A DNA stretch of 64,000 nucleotides, taken from the NCBI RefSeq assembly GCF_000524195.1, contig NW_020170386.1, forward strand, positions 1,078,105 through 1,142,104, written 5' to 3'. The stretch comes from Echinococcus granulosus (Eukaryota > Platyhelminthes > Cestoda > Cyclophyllidea > Taeniidae). Below the pieces are notes generated by a model, which was given only the letters and a program-made list of their open reading frames with translations, did no database searches and was not told where the DNA came from. Within the stretch, counting starts at the first letter, position 1; each line of letters opens with the position of its first letter. The translations under genes were made by a program, and so were the position numbers. Shown here piece after piece: positions 38,445-50,757 of the stretch.

Positions 38445-39709
38445 TGTGAGTTATATCTTCCATAACATCCCAGAATGAATTAATTAAATACACTTAACTG
38501 AATCACTTAAGGTATCATCCTTCTATGCTTTTGCAAAATATTTTGAAATAACGCCAAGCAGCATATCACAAATGGTAAAACCTCAAAAGATCACATTTAG
38601 ATGAAAAGGGAATTTCATGTATATCAAAAAAATGTGCTTTCCATCACAAATTATTTATCAAAAGGTCTAGTCAAATATAAGTCACTCAGAATGCCATGGA
38701 ATCGTTAGCATGACCCAAAATGAGTCATTTTGTAGGTAACCACTTATTCCTAAATCATGGACCCTTGTTAGAAAACTTGCTGTTAGTCATTAAACTAATC
38801 TATTCAGCTAATTTACCGATGTTTAAGGTTATTATTAGCAGAACTAAAACATGAACAGACACATGTCGGGAAATATGTTTACTTAAGAAAGTAAACACAA
38901 CTTGCTCACTTCAAATTTTACTTCGATTTTCATCATTAAACTCAAGAATTTTTGAAAGCAGCCCAGATAAATGATGAAACTCGACATTATTTTTAACAAA
39001 GTAATTCATACGTATTGAACCAAGCAAGATAGTATTGACTCTGTGATACTAAAGCTTCAATAGTTTGACAAAATTGTTTGAACTAAAATGAGAGTAAAAT
39101 TATTCCGTGATTTCGAAATTACGGTGCAAATTCGATGTGTAAAGGAGTAATTATACAGTTTCCTTGAATTTTTGCAACTAAATTCAAATTGTTTATTAAA
39201 CTACCTTTAAATTGCGGAAGAGAAACCGATACAGTGGGAAGTGAAATTCTAGAATAGTTTAGTAGAAGGACGCCGAGAAGATGTGTGGACCGAGTATAAA
39301 TGCACTTGCGGGAAAGCAGCTAATTAATTCCTGTGTAAGTTTGGATTAGTTTAAATTTCCCGAAATTATCAACCCTCGACTGACTTCTCAAAAACTAAAA
39401 ATAAACAAATCACAGAAGTTGTTGAATAATTGACAATTTAAAGAGCCCCGACTTAATTCTAGCCATTCATTTTAAAAATTGTGAATCCAATGCGCATAAG
39501 ACATGAAAATAAAGCTGTATGTCGAGGCGTATATTTTCATACATAATTAATATGGAGGTCTTGAACAATTAAAGTTAGCAGAACAATAAAGTGGCATCTT
39601 CATCAAGTCACTAATTATAATAATTTGAACAGCAATCAGAAGACCCAATACTTGTTTTAGACGGTAAAGTTGTGAAACCGGTGTAGGAGGTGAAGGTGCC
39701 GGTGATTAA

Positions 39710-42700
39710 ATGGAAGTCTGGCCGCTTATTCTGTGCATTCACCTTCAAATGCAGTCACTTTGCCTCGCGCTTTTCACATCTTCCTCAGCTACTGTTAGTC
39801 CCGAGACTCGAAACTTCCCCTGCCGTTTCCACCGCTCAGATGTTACGCACTGCGCCAGTCAATACCATATCGCCCGCATCCCTGACGAGATGCAAAGCTA
39901 CGGATTTGGCTTTGGCTCGGTGGATGATACCGAAACAATGTGCAAGTATGAGCAGTGGAATTCGTTTGCATTGCATTCACTTTGATCACAAATAATGATT
40001 ATTGCAATTCCATAGTAAAGTATGACTTATGAATGAAAGACAACCATGGCAACATATTTCAAGGCTCTACCATTACTGCTATCTAGGATCTTCATCAGTA
40101 ATTTTGGTGTGAGAATTATGAAAAGTATACAAAATATACAAATATGGAAAACTCATTCTTACATTGGGCCTCAATATTTTATTACAATTGGTGTTGTCAA
40201 ATGTTGGCTTCGTAAAACACCACTTTTTAAGCAGACGCCATCTGCTTTCTTTGCTTTTCGTTTATTTGTTTTGAAATTATCAAATGGAGCTGTATTTGAA
40301 CAATTTGTTAAACTATGATCAAGCATAAAGCAATTCCCTAGACTATGGTGAATACATTGTAAACTATGCACATACATAATCATCTGTATAATTTTCCGTT
40401 ATTATTAGTAGGGGTTTGCTAGGAGAGGCTGGTATCAAAAAATTGGTGCATATTTAATCAGAGTGTACCGAAAATAAGAACTAGATTTTTGAGAAGCTCA
40501 ACCATCAACTAAGGTGATCAGATCATAAACGAACTGATATTACTACATTCTCCTTGCTTTTAGAGGATGGAAGTTGCAATATCCCTTAGGTAAAATTAGA
40601 TGAAAGGCACTTTTTCATCATTTGCAAATTGAAAATTATCCAGGTCTTAATTAGGAGCATAAATGAGAAATATAGGTTGGACAACAAATTTGGATAAAAT
40701 TACTCGCGTACTGCTGTAAGTCAGAAAATGTATTTTTATTAGCTTTGAGGAAATATGTGCTCTTTACTAGGTACAACAGACTTCTTAAAATATTATAGCT
40801 TATTTTTGCAATCCTCTTCCTCCTTTCAAATGCTATCCCATGAATTGTGGGTATCTTATTTTAACGTATCTTTGTTGTGGCTTTCTAAACTTATACTGAT
40901 TGAACTTGGTTCAGTACCGTAGTTCCAGCCTTTGCGCAGGATGAAAATACACCATTCGTTTTCTCAATGCAAAAAAATAAGGAAAATTCCTTTTTAAATG
41001 AATTTTTCATCCTAGGAATATCGTCTTGGGTTATTTTATGAATGGCTTACTCCATACTAAAAATCTCCCAGCGTCACTTCACTTTGGATTCTCTAAATCA
41101 GCTATAATTGGCAGTTCTAGTACCAATATCCGCAATTGCTAAGACAGGGCCTATATAATTCACCATAAACTATTTTTGTAAGTTATTTAGTACTTATATG
41201 GAAATAACTTATGCGACCTTTACCATTTCAGACACTTAAATATACAAAAGAGAGTTCTTTGGAAGTAATGAATCATTAAGTGGTTTCCATTCGGAAGTTT
41301 TTTTATGGGGTGAATATGGTGATCTTGGCGGGGGCAAATGATTTAACGGATGATAAATGGGTGGGTTAAATATTCACTCAAAGAACTGTGAGGGGCACTA
41401 GCACCTAAACGTGGGGCCTCTTTCAACTTTCACGGATTTGTATTCAAATATATCATGCATCTCCTCCTTTTTGGGAAGATGACAATCTTTTTTATTTAAC
41501 AAGGGGTAGTTAAACAAACATTGAATTAAAATACGCTGATATTTACTCTTGGATGTTTTATATTTTACCGATCTGAAAGCGCATGGATAATTGGTCAGGG
41601 CGGCACAATGCTCACGTCGGCACTATAAACTCTATTCTGGCGCTTTCTCCATTTCCTTGCAGGTCAAAGTGGCACTTATATGTACAAGTGTGCATAGGCG
41701 AGCGGGTGCTGCAGCGCTGTCGCGAAAATGGAGCCCCTGAGTTCCAAATTTCAATGTGGCAATTCATCTTTGATTCTCGACCTCATGAGAGGGCTGCTAT
41801 ATACCTCTGTAAACCTCATAACATGAAAAGTAAGCTACTTAAATGCCTGCTTACCTGTGCATTTTAAGGGGAGTTTCGGTTTTGATGGTGTGGTAGTGAA
41901 CAATACTTAACTTTCGAATTAGAATATTAAATAGTCCTAGTGAACTTAAAAATTGGGCTTTTGTTGAAGTAAATAAATAAATATGTATTAGTAGTACTCA
42001 ATTTTGGAGTACAACTGAGCGTTTAGTGTTGTTTCCTGCAACTGAATTTGACTGTATCAATTTTGTCTATAATCAGACCTATTCCACCTCATTAATACTA
42101 ATTGTGGTCGAGCGATTTGATTAAGCACATCTATAAGTCCACTTGCCATCTATCATTAGTAATTTGGGAACGTCTCCATGAATTATAGAATATTGCATTG
42201 GGTTGCTTAAATCCAAATTACATAAAAATTAACGAAAAAGAGGTTGATTTTACACATTAATATTACTTGATAACACAATTTAGAGAATGATAATAAGTTA
42301 GAATAAAGCTTAACTATTATTTTATTCCCACGGCTGATATGCAAAATGCTAGAAGACCTTTTGCTAGATAAAGTGAACGCGGACAAGGTCATTAAAGGCA
42401 TCGGTAAAGTTGAGAGTCTGCAGTTTAGAAACCCGTTGGCCTATAATTCAAACATGTACTTTCTATGCATATTCCAGTAGCTAGTGATCCCATAGATGGA
42501 AACTAATCGTGTCCCATCAATGTGTGATTGACGATTCCTAACTATTGAAACGTAAATTTCCTCTGTTCATTCATACACTTCATTAAGAGCATCTGGGCGC
42601 TTTTCAAGGGTCATGTTATGGCCTTCTTCATAGGCGTATCCTTAATCGGGTCTAAAATACCCTTTGTGAAGAATGCAGGGAAGGTGAATTGTAAAAATAC

Positions 42701-45700
42701 CGAGGTGCATTTTAATCAAAGAGCATTTTAACAAAGGGATTTTTTGCATTTTTGATATTTGTGTCCAATTATGGTTACAAAATCTGTGGTTTATTCATGA
42801 TAACATTTCTTGTTAACAATAAATTTGCTGGGAAATTGATGCATTGTTCAAATATTGCAAATCCGAATATGAGAGACTTTTCCAGCTGCCGTTAATTAAA
42901 ATCAAGCCCCTTCTACAAGTGTGCGTGCAATAATATAAATTCATCCTGTTTTAGATGCTTGATACCTCGGATGAATTTGAAAAAGTTAATCAACCATAGT
43001 TATGTTATTTTTGAGATTTCACTTTAACATAACTTTTAGAAAGCATCTGTTAGATTTCTGCACCACCATTATTTTTATTTATAACCAAATTTTAATTTGC
43101 AAACCATCGAATATATAGCTGTCGCGCTACCAGGAGATTAAATAAGTTGTTTATATTGTTTCAGCTTGTATCAGAGTAGTTTATTTTTATGTGAAAAAAT
43201 GGATTGATCCTGACTACAATGCATTGCGAAATATATTAACCTCACATAAATTAGATCAGACCGTGCCGCTCTTACTTAGTATGGTGAACCTTATTTGGGA
43301 TTGAAAAATTTACCTAGTCGAGAACCGCTAACTGTTTTTACAATCTACAGCATAACATTGATTTTCACGTAGGAAATCTGGGTTGAGTTATTGATATGAA
43401 AAACGAATATTCAACATTAAATTTCTTGATGGCTACAAAGAGCGGAAGCGGCACAGGGCAATGTGAAGAAAAAGCACACCTTCTTGTTCCATCAAAAACC
43501 GCACACAGCTGATATCTATTTATGATTACTCTATCACGATTTAGCTAGTAACATTCGGCATAGAGTTAATGTTTTTGCAATCAACTGTAGTTCATTAGTG
43601 ATTCATACTTTTTGCACATTCGTGAGCATGACTGTTGACCAAAATTTCTTGCCATGTCCTATAGGGTCTAATTTTAGTCATCTACACCATAAGTACCTAT
43701 CATTTATGGGCGATTTTTTTAAAGGGGCGAATTTCATGTTGCTTTTTATTTATTTACAAGTACTTAATTACTGATAACTGTAAAATGTTAAGAAGCCCTT
43801 CACAAGAGAATGCGGAATGCCATACCTATAAACAAGCATACCAAAGATGCGATTCGTGCGACATTTGTCAGCCTTTTCATTTTCTGACGTCAAATTTCTC
43901 AAAATATAATACAGTTCGGTGTGAATTTTAGTCAAGGGTAGCATTCGATATAAATGGGCGTTTAAACGCTCATGCCAAGTTCCCCATTCATACGCTAGTT
44001 TTTCGAACCCACCGAGAACAGTGTTACAAGCCTCACGAGGCCAGCGCGAGTATTTGCTCGCAGAGGCAGTCGAAGGAGTTGGCGAGGGCGACAACACTTC
44101 TAGCGTCCCAGTCGGAGTATGTCTATCGCGACGACGGCCGCAGAGGCTCTGGCATCGCGCGCACCTCAGCCGCTGACTACGTGGCCCACATCCAACAGCA
44201 AATATCTGCTGCTCACTGTGAGTAAGTCTCTAACCTACTCGCTCTTTTTTGCTCACCTACTTTTTGCAGATTTTTATAATTGGAATAAGATCAAAGTGGT
44301 CGAATAGTCCTGTTTACGCCCCCTGGGAGTCCAGTTAACATGGATAAAAATGAAACTAATTAGAACTAAAATACTTGGTATTTTATAGCATCTACACTAT
44401 AGATGATTTTAAACATCAAATATTTTACCATCTTTCAAAATTTGTTGCATCTATTAATTTCTTTAGTTACAAAAAGATCTTTTAACACAATTATGTACTA
44501 ATATTCAATTCTCAGTTTACTGCAGAAATCAAAACCACTTTTCCGCTGATCACCCATTTCGATTGCCCCTTATTTTGCTTCACTATTTCAATACTTGCTC
44601 TAAATTCATTCCGTATGCATTATCTAGTTCAAAAAGCCTATTTTTATTCATTTGGTGAATTGAAAACCCAAATAAATTTCCAAGGAATTGAAATTTAATC
44701 AGTGGTTATAATATTTAACAGTCTCCGAATGACAATAGCCATTTCGTCCTTTTCAAAAATTTTGCTTGTTAGGCATGAAACACTCAAACGCATCATAAAA
44801 TATGTCTGTATGTTTGGTGTGCAGTTGAGCGATAGACTGGTGGTGATAGCAGTAAAGAGGTCGCTCTAGTGCAACATCGTTTTATGGGGAATTTCGTTAC
44901 AGGTTGAAGTGTGTGCATGATTTATTTGTGTAACTCACACTCCTGACGGGCTTTAAAGTTGTCATTTTGGCAAACTTGTCTTCGCAGAACCGGTTTTTTG
45001 CAAAAACACAAAGAAGCTTACCCCAAATTTAGCCCAGCTAGAAGCCTACTGTGCATGTCTTAGTGTAGTAGAGTGATACAGTAAATCGGATATTAAAACA
45101 ACAAATTTGGTTCCTTGGGACTGTTTTATTTCTGTCACCATGCATAAACGTTTAATAAGGATTGAGGGTATTTTAGCGATACAGGCGGTAATGTTAAGGC
45201 AAAAATACTTCGCAAAAACCTTTATGAATAGCATGCTGTTTGTTAAGTAAAGTGCACAAAAGTCACAAAATTTGCTTTAACTTGTTGTCCATGGTACCCT
45301 TGAGTACCACTAGGCCTCCGCACTTTCTCACCCGTTCTAAGAATTATATAAGGCATAAAAGCTGGCCGCTGCTGGCTATATACACCACCCATGCACTGGA
45401 GCGTGATCGGTCGCTTTCATAATGTAGTGCGGTGTGAATAACTTTTGGCAAGGCTCTCCACTCACGGAGCGGCGCGCCGGGGGCGATGATTGCACTGCGA
45501 TGAAATTTGTGGGTGGAATGGTCCTCAGTGCGGGAAGATAAAAGAGTAGCCATATCATTTGATAATTGTCCTAACCAAACACCTCATTAAATGTTGAAAA
45601 CCTGTAAGCTTTTACCAAGTACTGTTGCTATCGGCGCGGGAGAGCAGTATAAAAGAGCTCTGCTGATACAAATGTTGATTGACAGTGCGCGAATCAAAGA

Positions 45701-48700
45701 CCTTATGTAATGTGACTATGGCCAATAAAACACATCTGACTTTGGGCGGATTACATCGATTTCGGGATCCCCATCCACTTAATGCCATTTATGGGGCGGC
45801 GTTGGTCGCTTGAGCGATCCCTGAAGTAAACTAGATTAAGTTAATTACAGTCGAAGGCTGTAAATTTCGCGAAACAATCTTCTAACACAAGCCTTCGATG
45901 AAGGCAAATACAAATCCATAGCACTGAAGTTTATTTTTATGCTGCTTTACTCAAAAGTAATTATTTTGTATTAAGTAGTAAAATAAGTATTAACTTTGTC
46001 GGTAAATTCGAGGTTATCGTCGATGTGAGCACCAACCCTGACGTTTGCACTTCTCCAAAAATACACTTGTTTTCCTAAATAAGAGCTACGTTGTTAACAT
46101 TGAAAGTGTATTGTGATCATATTTGATTCTATAACTAGTTAAAACAACATTGAACGTTAAGATTAGGCATGAAACTTTAACGAACATCAGATAAAACTTT
46201 ACTGCAACCGTAACGTTTAACTGGCTGATTGAAAAACTGATTATTTTAACATTTTTGTTAATACTTAGCTTCAAATAATTAAAATGCCAAAAACCGCAGT
46301 CTCTGTGACTAATAAGCAGACGGGCAAAAGTTGACATGAAAATAAATAAACCTATATTGTGTACGCACCACCTGGAAATGAAAATCATTATATTCTGCAC
46401 TCCACGCATATTTTAGCTATTCCTTTGATTCCAGGCTTCAGTAATTTTGTTTAAGCGGAATTGAAATTTTGGCACTAAATATTTGGACTTGACCAACTGA
46501 AGTGCATAAATTGGGACAAGCGGATTTTATCAAGAGATATTTCGGTAAATTATAAACTGTCAAGCATCAGAATAACATATATCCAACTGTTTTTCATATT
46601 TATTACCCACTAATGGAATGGGTAATAAACAACGCGTGAACTAGAAATGTGAAGGCACCGGTATCCTCGTTCCGCGGTAATTTAACAACACCAGGGTTTC
46701 TAATCATGAATCATGGCAAAAGCTGTGGGCTTTTGGCGTTATCAGGCTCCTTCATGCGTGCACAATATCACTGCATTTTTCCATTTCACCAAAGAAGTAC
46801 ACTTTAATTCAAAGAGCAAAGGGTGACTGGGAACAAGCATTATTTTGCACTCTTTACCGGTTATATAATCCAAAAATAATTAGTTATGATGTAGCGAAAG
46901 GGCACATTTTTAATGCAGCTTGCAATCCCATAATATGGTGCATTTACTTTTATTTCGACTAAAATAAATTCCAATAATATCTAGTGGCAATCTGTAAACA
47001 GTTTTCAGCCTACTTTGCACCTTTTTTATGGGGTGTCTTAAAATTGCTTTTGGCAGTAATATGCTGAATTACTGCAATGGATTCGACTAGTTTAATCATT
47101 ATTGTAAAGGAAGATGGATAAGTATGTTGTAACATATTTAAAACGCCATCCAAATGAGCTTAGGCTGCGTAGGTTATCGAATAGTTGTGATAATATCGAG
47201 TTCTCACAAAATTGATGATGTCCTGCGCAATAAACATTTTCCTTCACGGTAAATCCTCGTTTCAATGCTAGTGATACCAAAATATAGATCTGCGCTTTTG
47301 ATTGAGAAATATAGATCGCACAAGTATTAATTCGGAATCAAGATGAAGTTAATGTGTTATTGCTAGGATGTCAAGATGGTTTAGGATACAACTTTAATTC
47401 AGTTGGGTACACTATCAACAATAGGTACAGTTGAGCGTTTCTTTTACTTCTATTGAGGCGGTTTAGGAAGGATACCTTGATTTGTAGCTGCATATTATCA
47501 AGCGATTTTATGGCGAGTCGCTGGTGATGCTCTTGCTTCTTTTTTTCATTTTAAATCAGTGGATCTAACAACGCACGAATTCGAACTCAGGACTTATCTG
47601 ATAACGTTTCATTTACATGCCTTATTTTATTCCCAGGGTAACGGAGGGGTTATTATAAAAGTTCACTTTGAAGCAAAATAAGTAAGTCCTGATGGAAAAA
47701 GACAAGCTTTGCGGTTACTGAGCTCCTCTGTGCATTGCATCTCGCTTGAATACGAATTCTTTTCTTATTATTATTTTGTTATTAGTTCCTATATAAATAA
47801 ACGATACTAATCAGTTCAAGTCCTTTATTCAAAAATATGTCTCTTGCTCTTGTAAAATAACTTTGCCACCAGAGGGTTTTTTTGTTTTCTGGTCATTGAT
47901 CACTTTAGGCGTTTAACAATCGATTGACCAATTGCAAGTTCTATAAATGGAATTAATCTTCTTCTCCCTCACACCCTTCCATATCTTGACTTCCAGAAAT
48001 TCCTTTTCTAAAACATGCTTCATGTTTGAACAGAAACAGAAAACTTGCTGCCTTAAAATATTTTTTGCCTATCCGAACCAAAATTACTCTAATGGCTGAC
48101 ATTATTCTTCATTACATTTGCACACCTGGACCTCGAACCCTAACAGCCTATTTAATTTGGTGATGAAAGCAAAAAGAACTTTGTTTTCTGTCACCTAGCG
48201 CAATGTCCAAGGTGCTTCAGCCCGACGTAGGCACTGAGCTGGTACGAAAAGTTTATTAGTTAAATGAAAATGAAAAATGAAGTGAAAAACAATTTGCACG
48301 AAAATTATCACCAAAAATAGGCAGCGTCTTCGTGCACATATTCGATCTGGTCTAGTAACCCACGAGCTTTAAATTTGTGAAAACTTACTGCAGGTACAAT
48401 TTGCAAGGACTTGAACCAAGATAGATCCACGTTTGATAAGTTATGCTTAATTTTTAAAACAAACAACGTCAACCGTTCAATTTGGCTTCTCTCAGCAACG
48501 GCACCGATATAAATTTTTATATCTTAGTCGAGTTCCCGTATTGCAGAGGCAGCAGAACACTAGCAACTAGTTATACTGTTTCGAGAATGCCTCAACACTA
48601 CATAAATATGTTGAGGAGTCAACTCACTAAGTACTTCTTTTTGAGCATAACTGTCTGAATTTGCATTGCCTGTTTTCGCTTGGGATTGTGAAAAAGACAG

Positions 48701-50378
48701 TTGCCAAACATGAAAAATTATGCTTTTAACGAAACGACACTAATAGGTGAATTTAAAGTAGACGGACAGACTCAATTATCCATATTCACTCTTGCCTTGT
48801 ACTACGGAAGCAGAAATTAGTAAAAATGAGTAAAATTCGGTCAATCCCGAGTCAATCAACAATAAAATGACTCAATTTCGACAGTTCTTCTGACGTTGAC
48901 TCCTTAAGATCGTGCACCTACTCTGCTTAGTTAACTCACAGCGGCGTCATTTTTGCTGAAAGTTACACACAGACGCATAATACGGTACGAATAGCCCCAT
49001 TATGAATGCCAGATGCTGAGAAGTCAACACAAATTGCCTTTAACCCAAGCAGCAATGTGTTGGTGACCATGACCTATTTCCCGATGCGTCACAGCACCTT
49101 CTTTACGCTCACTTAACGCCTACAGTTATCTACTCGCTTTGAGAGGGAAGACATTTCTATCTCATTGGTAAATTCAAAGCAATTCCCAAGTTTTAAAAAC
49201 AATGTCGAAATTAAATAAATAGTAAATGAACAAACAGCCCCCACTAGAGATATGGGGAGAGGATAATGCACGTAGGCATGGTTAGAAGAGCATCAATGTG
49301 TTAATTTTTATTGCTGTGCTTAGTGGCTGCGCTTGGACAGCCCGGTCACGTTCGCCAGGCCGCGCAGGTGACAGCAAAGTGCACAAATTTAGCCTACAAC
49401 GCACCCAAAGACCTCTGCCCCTCTCCAGCCCACCACTAACCCCATCACCATCCTGTCCACTGACACAGGCGGGGAGGGGAGTGGGGAGAGGAGCCAAAGG
49501 AGGTGTGGCTGGGGTGAGGTTGTGACAGGGATGTGAGGCGCGTCGCCTTCGTCAAATGCCAGGTCGCGGTATTCTCCAAAAAAGCAAAAGTACCACTTCG
49601 TAGGTCACATGGGTAAAGGAATGAGAGGGAAAAAATTACTGTTCGCTGCCGTGACTCGTGAGAAACAAGACAAGCATACACGTGCAGGAAGAAAAGCTTT
49701 CGGCTTTGGATGCAGCTGATCTTTTGAATGACTTTCTATTATCCAAGAAACACAAGAGTTGTGTACAGGTATACCGCCATAAAGGAAAGCGATACATGCA
49801 AAATGAATTCGCCATAAAAGATGTGGTTAAAACAGTGCTTACAAGTATTGCATTTATTATTGCAAGCCATAACCGATTTTTTTGCATTTCGTACATAATT
49901 CGTACACTGCAGTGGTCCCTAATAATGTTAAAACTGAAAAGTAAATAGGTTAGAATACAGCCAAGCGTGTAAGCACAAAAGGCAGCAACTTTTAAGAAAG
50001 AGTGATGCAATTTTTTATGTCAGAACAACACTAGAGAAGATCCGTTGCCTGACCGTGGTGCTCCAACAAAACTGCTCACAGAACGCCATCAAGCTGATTC
50101 AGAATTACTTCAGAGAAATGTTGCCCCGGCACTGTTACTACACGAGTGACTTCAAAACGGACAAGTGGAGCAGTGGAAGCCACAGCCAAGCTAAGGGCCT
50201 CGGCTCCGCTGAGTCTTCGTTGCGGAGCTCTGACCAAATGCACCTCCTCAATGATGCCAACCACATGGAGACCCCGCTCATGATCATTAAGGGATCAAGC
50301 AATGCCGCTCGCGGAAATGCCCTCTTTCGTATGCCCCTCCTCATCATAGCTATGGCTCTCTCGCTCCAAGTATTGTAA
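39710..50378 (+). CDS. Predicted secreted, GPI-anchored cysteine-rich protein, family unknown
   Basis: Four exons join in one frame: 39710-39945, 41663-41829, 43942-44221 and 50024-50378 (TAA), 345 residues. Donors are GTATGA, GTAAGC and GTAAGT. The N-terminus is a hydrophobic signal peptide of about 30 residues (MEVWPLILCIHL, then SLCLALFTSSSATVS). The end has a short basic/small spacer (GSSNAARG) and a hydrophobic tail, MPLLIIAMALSLQVL, with no residues after it, typical of a GPI-attachment signal. Twelve cysteines lie outside the signal region, three per exon, which fits six disulphides in a helical domain. One N-glycosylation sequon occurs (NCS). Introns are 1.7, 2.1 and 5.8 kb. The acceptor of exon 3 is the weakest point: TTTTAG before 43932 looks stronger, but only 43942 keeps phase with exon 2. 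The layout recalls GFR-alpha-like or DUF19-type helical cysteine domains, but I cannot assign it. Confidence 0.68.
49324..49367 (+). other. Candidate optional small exon
   Basis: TTGCTGTGCTTAG precedes, and GTGACA follows, 44 nt of GC-rich sequence open as AALGQPGHVRQAAQ. Read this way it needs a preceding exon in phase 1 and ends in phase 0, the phase required by the next candidate at 49688. Adding it between exons 3 and 4 of the 39710 gene would break the frame. Confidence 0.2.
49688..49768 (+). other. Candidate 81-nt exon, phase 0
   Basis: The acceptor ACACGTGCAG and donor GTATAC bound 27 open codons, giving EEKLSALDAADLLNDFLL followed by SKKHKSCVQ, an amphipathic helix with one cysteine. 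The other two phases contain stops. It fits the preceding 44-nt candidate in phase, but neither fits the main exon 3 to exon 4 join of the surrounding gene. It may be an alternative exon or belong to another transcript. Confidence 0.3.
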
Positions 50379-50751
50379 ACCTTACTTATTCATTATTGTA
50401 CCTTTTTATGATGTCTGTACATAACAAAAGGAAAAAATAACAATGGGAACAGGAAGGTAGAATTGTTTGTTCTTGCCTGTTAAATCTTTAATCTATTTCC
50501 ATAGAATGGTGCAAATCAAAGAGATTTTATTCAAAAATTCTACATTTAAAATACGTCACTAATCAGTCGTGTAGTTAATGCCTACAGAGGCAGTGAGTGA
50601 TGTATCTACCTCATTTCTGGTTATGTATGAGTTTATTGGCATTATACAATTCAAAGGAAGCTGGACCCAAATGCCATATTTTACCTATATTTGTCTATAA
50701 ATAATCAAGCCATCTCGTTGCGTAAACTTGTTTGCAAGAAAGAAACGTCTA

Positions 50752-50757
50752 AATAAA
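50752..50757 (+). terminator. Possible polyadenylation signal for the GPI-anchored gene
   Basis: AATAAA about 370 nt after the stop codon. It is a common hexamer in AT-rich DNA, so it is only suggestive. Confidence 0.3.

Larger units (their letters stand above)
29851..39709. other. Gene-poor region, RPL4 to the cysteine-rich GPI gene
   Basis: The right-hand neighbour of RPL4's start is its 5' UTR and promoter. Beyond that I see only isolated exon-like pieces: 32205-32345 is open and GC-rich on both strands, about 33530-33595 has an AG...GTACAC pair on +, and 38314-38444 is listed separately. None joins to another. Most of the region is AT-rich unique sequence with a 100-N gap at 36056-36155. 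Confidence 0.4.

Noticed and set aside
43768..44097. 109-codon frame on the - strand
   Set aside because: It is the shadow of exon 3 of the + strand gene, whose frame fits its neighbours and has better splice sites and codon composition.
45648..45655. TATAAAAG, a TATA-box-like sequence
   Set aside because: It lies inside the 5.8-kb intron of the GPI-anchored gene and no exon starts within reach; TATA-like words are expected in such DNA.
49445..49525. GC-rich frames open on both strands
   Set aside because: Purine-rich low-complexity sequence (GGGGAGGGGAG) explains the lack of stops; no splice sites.
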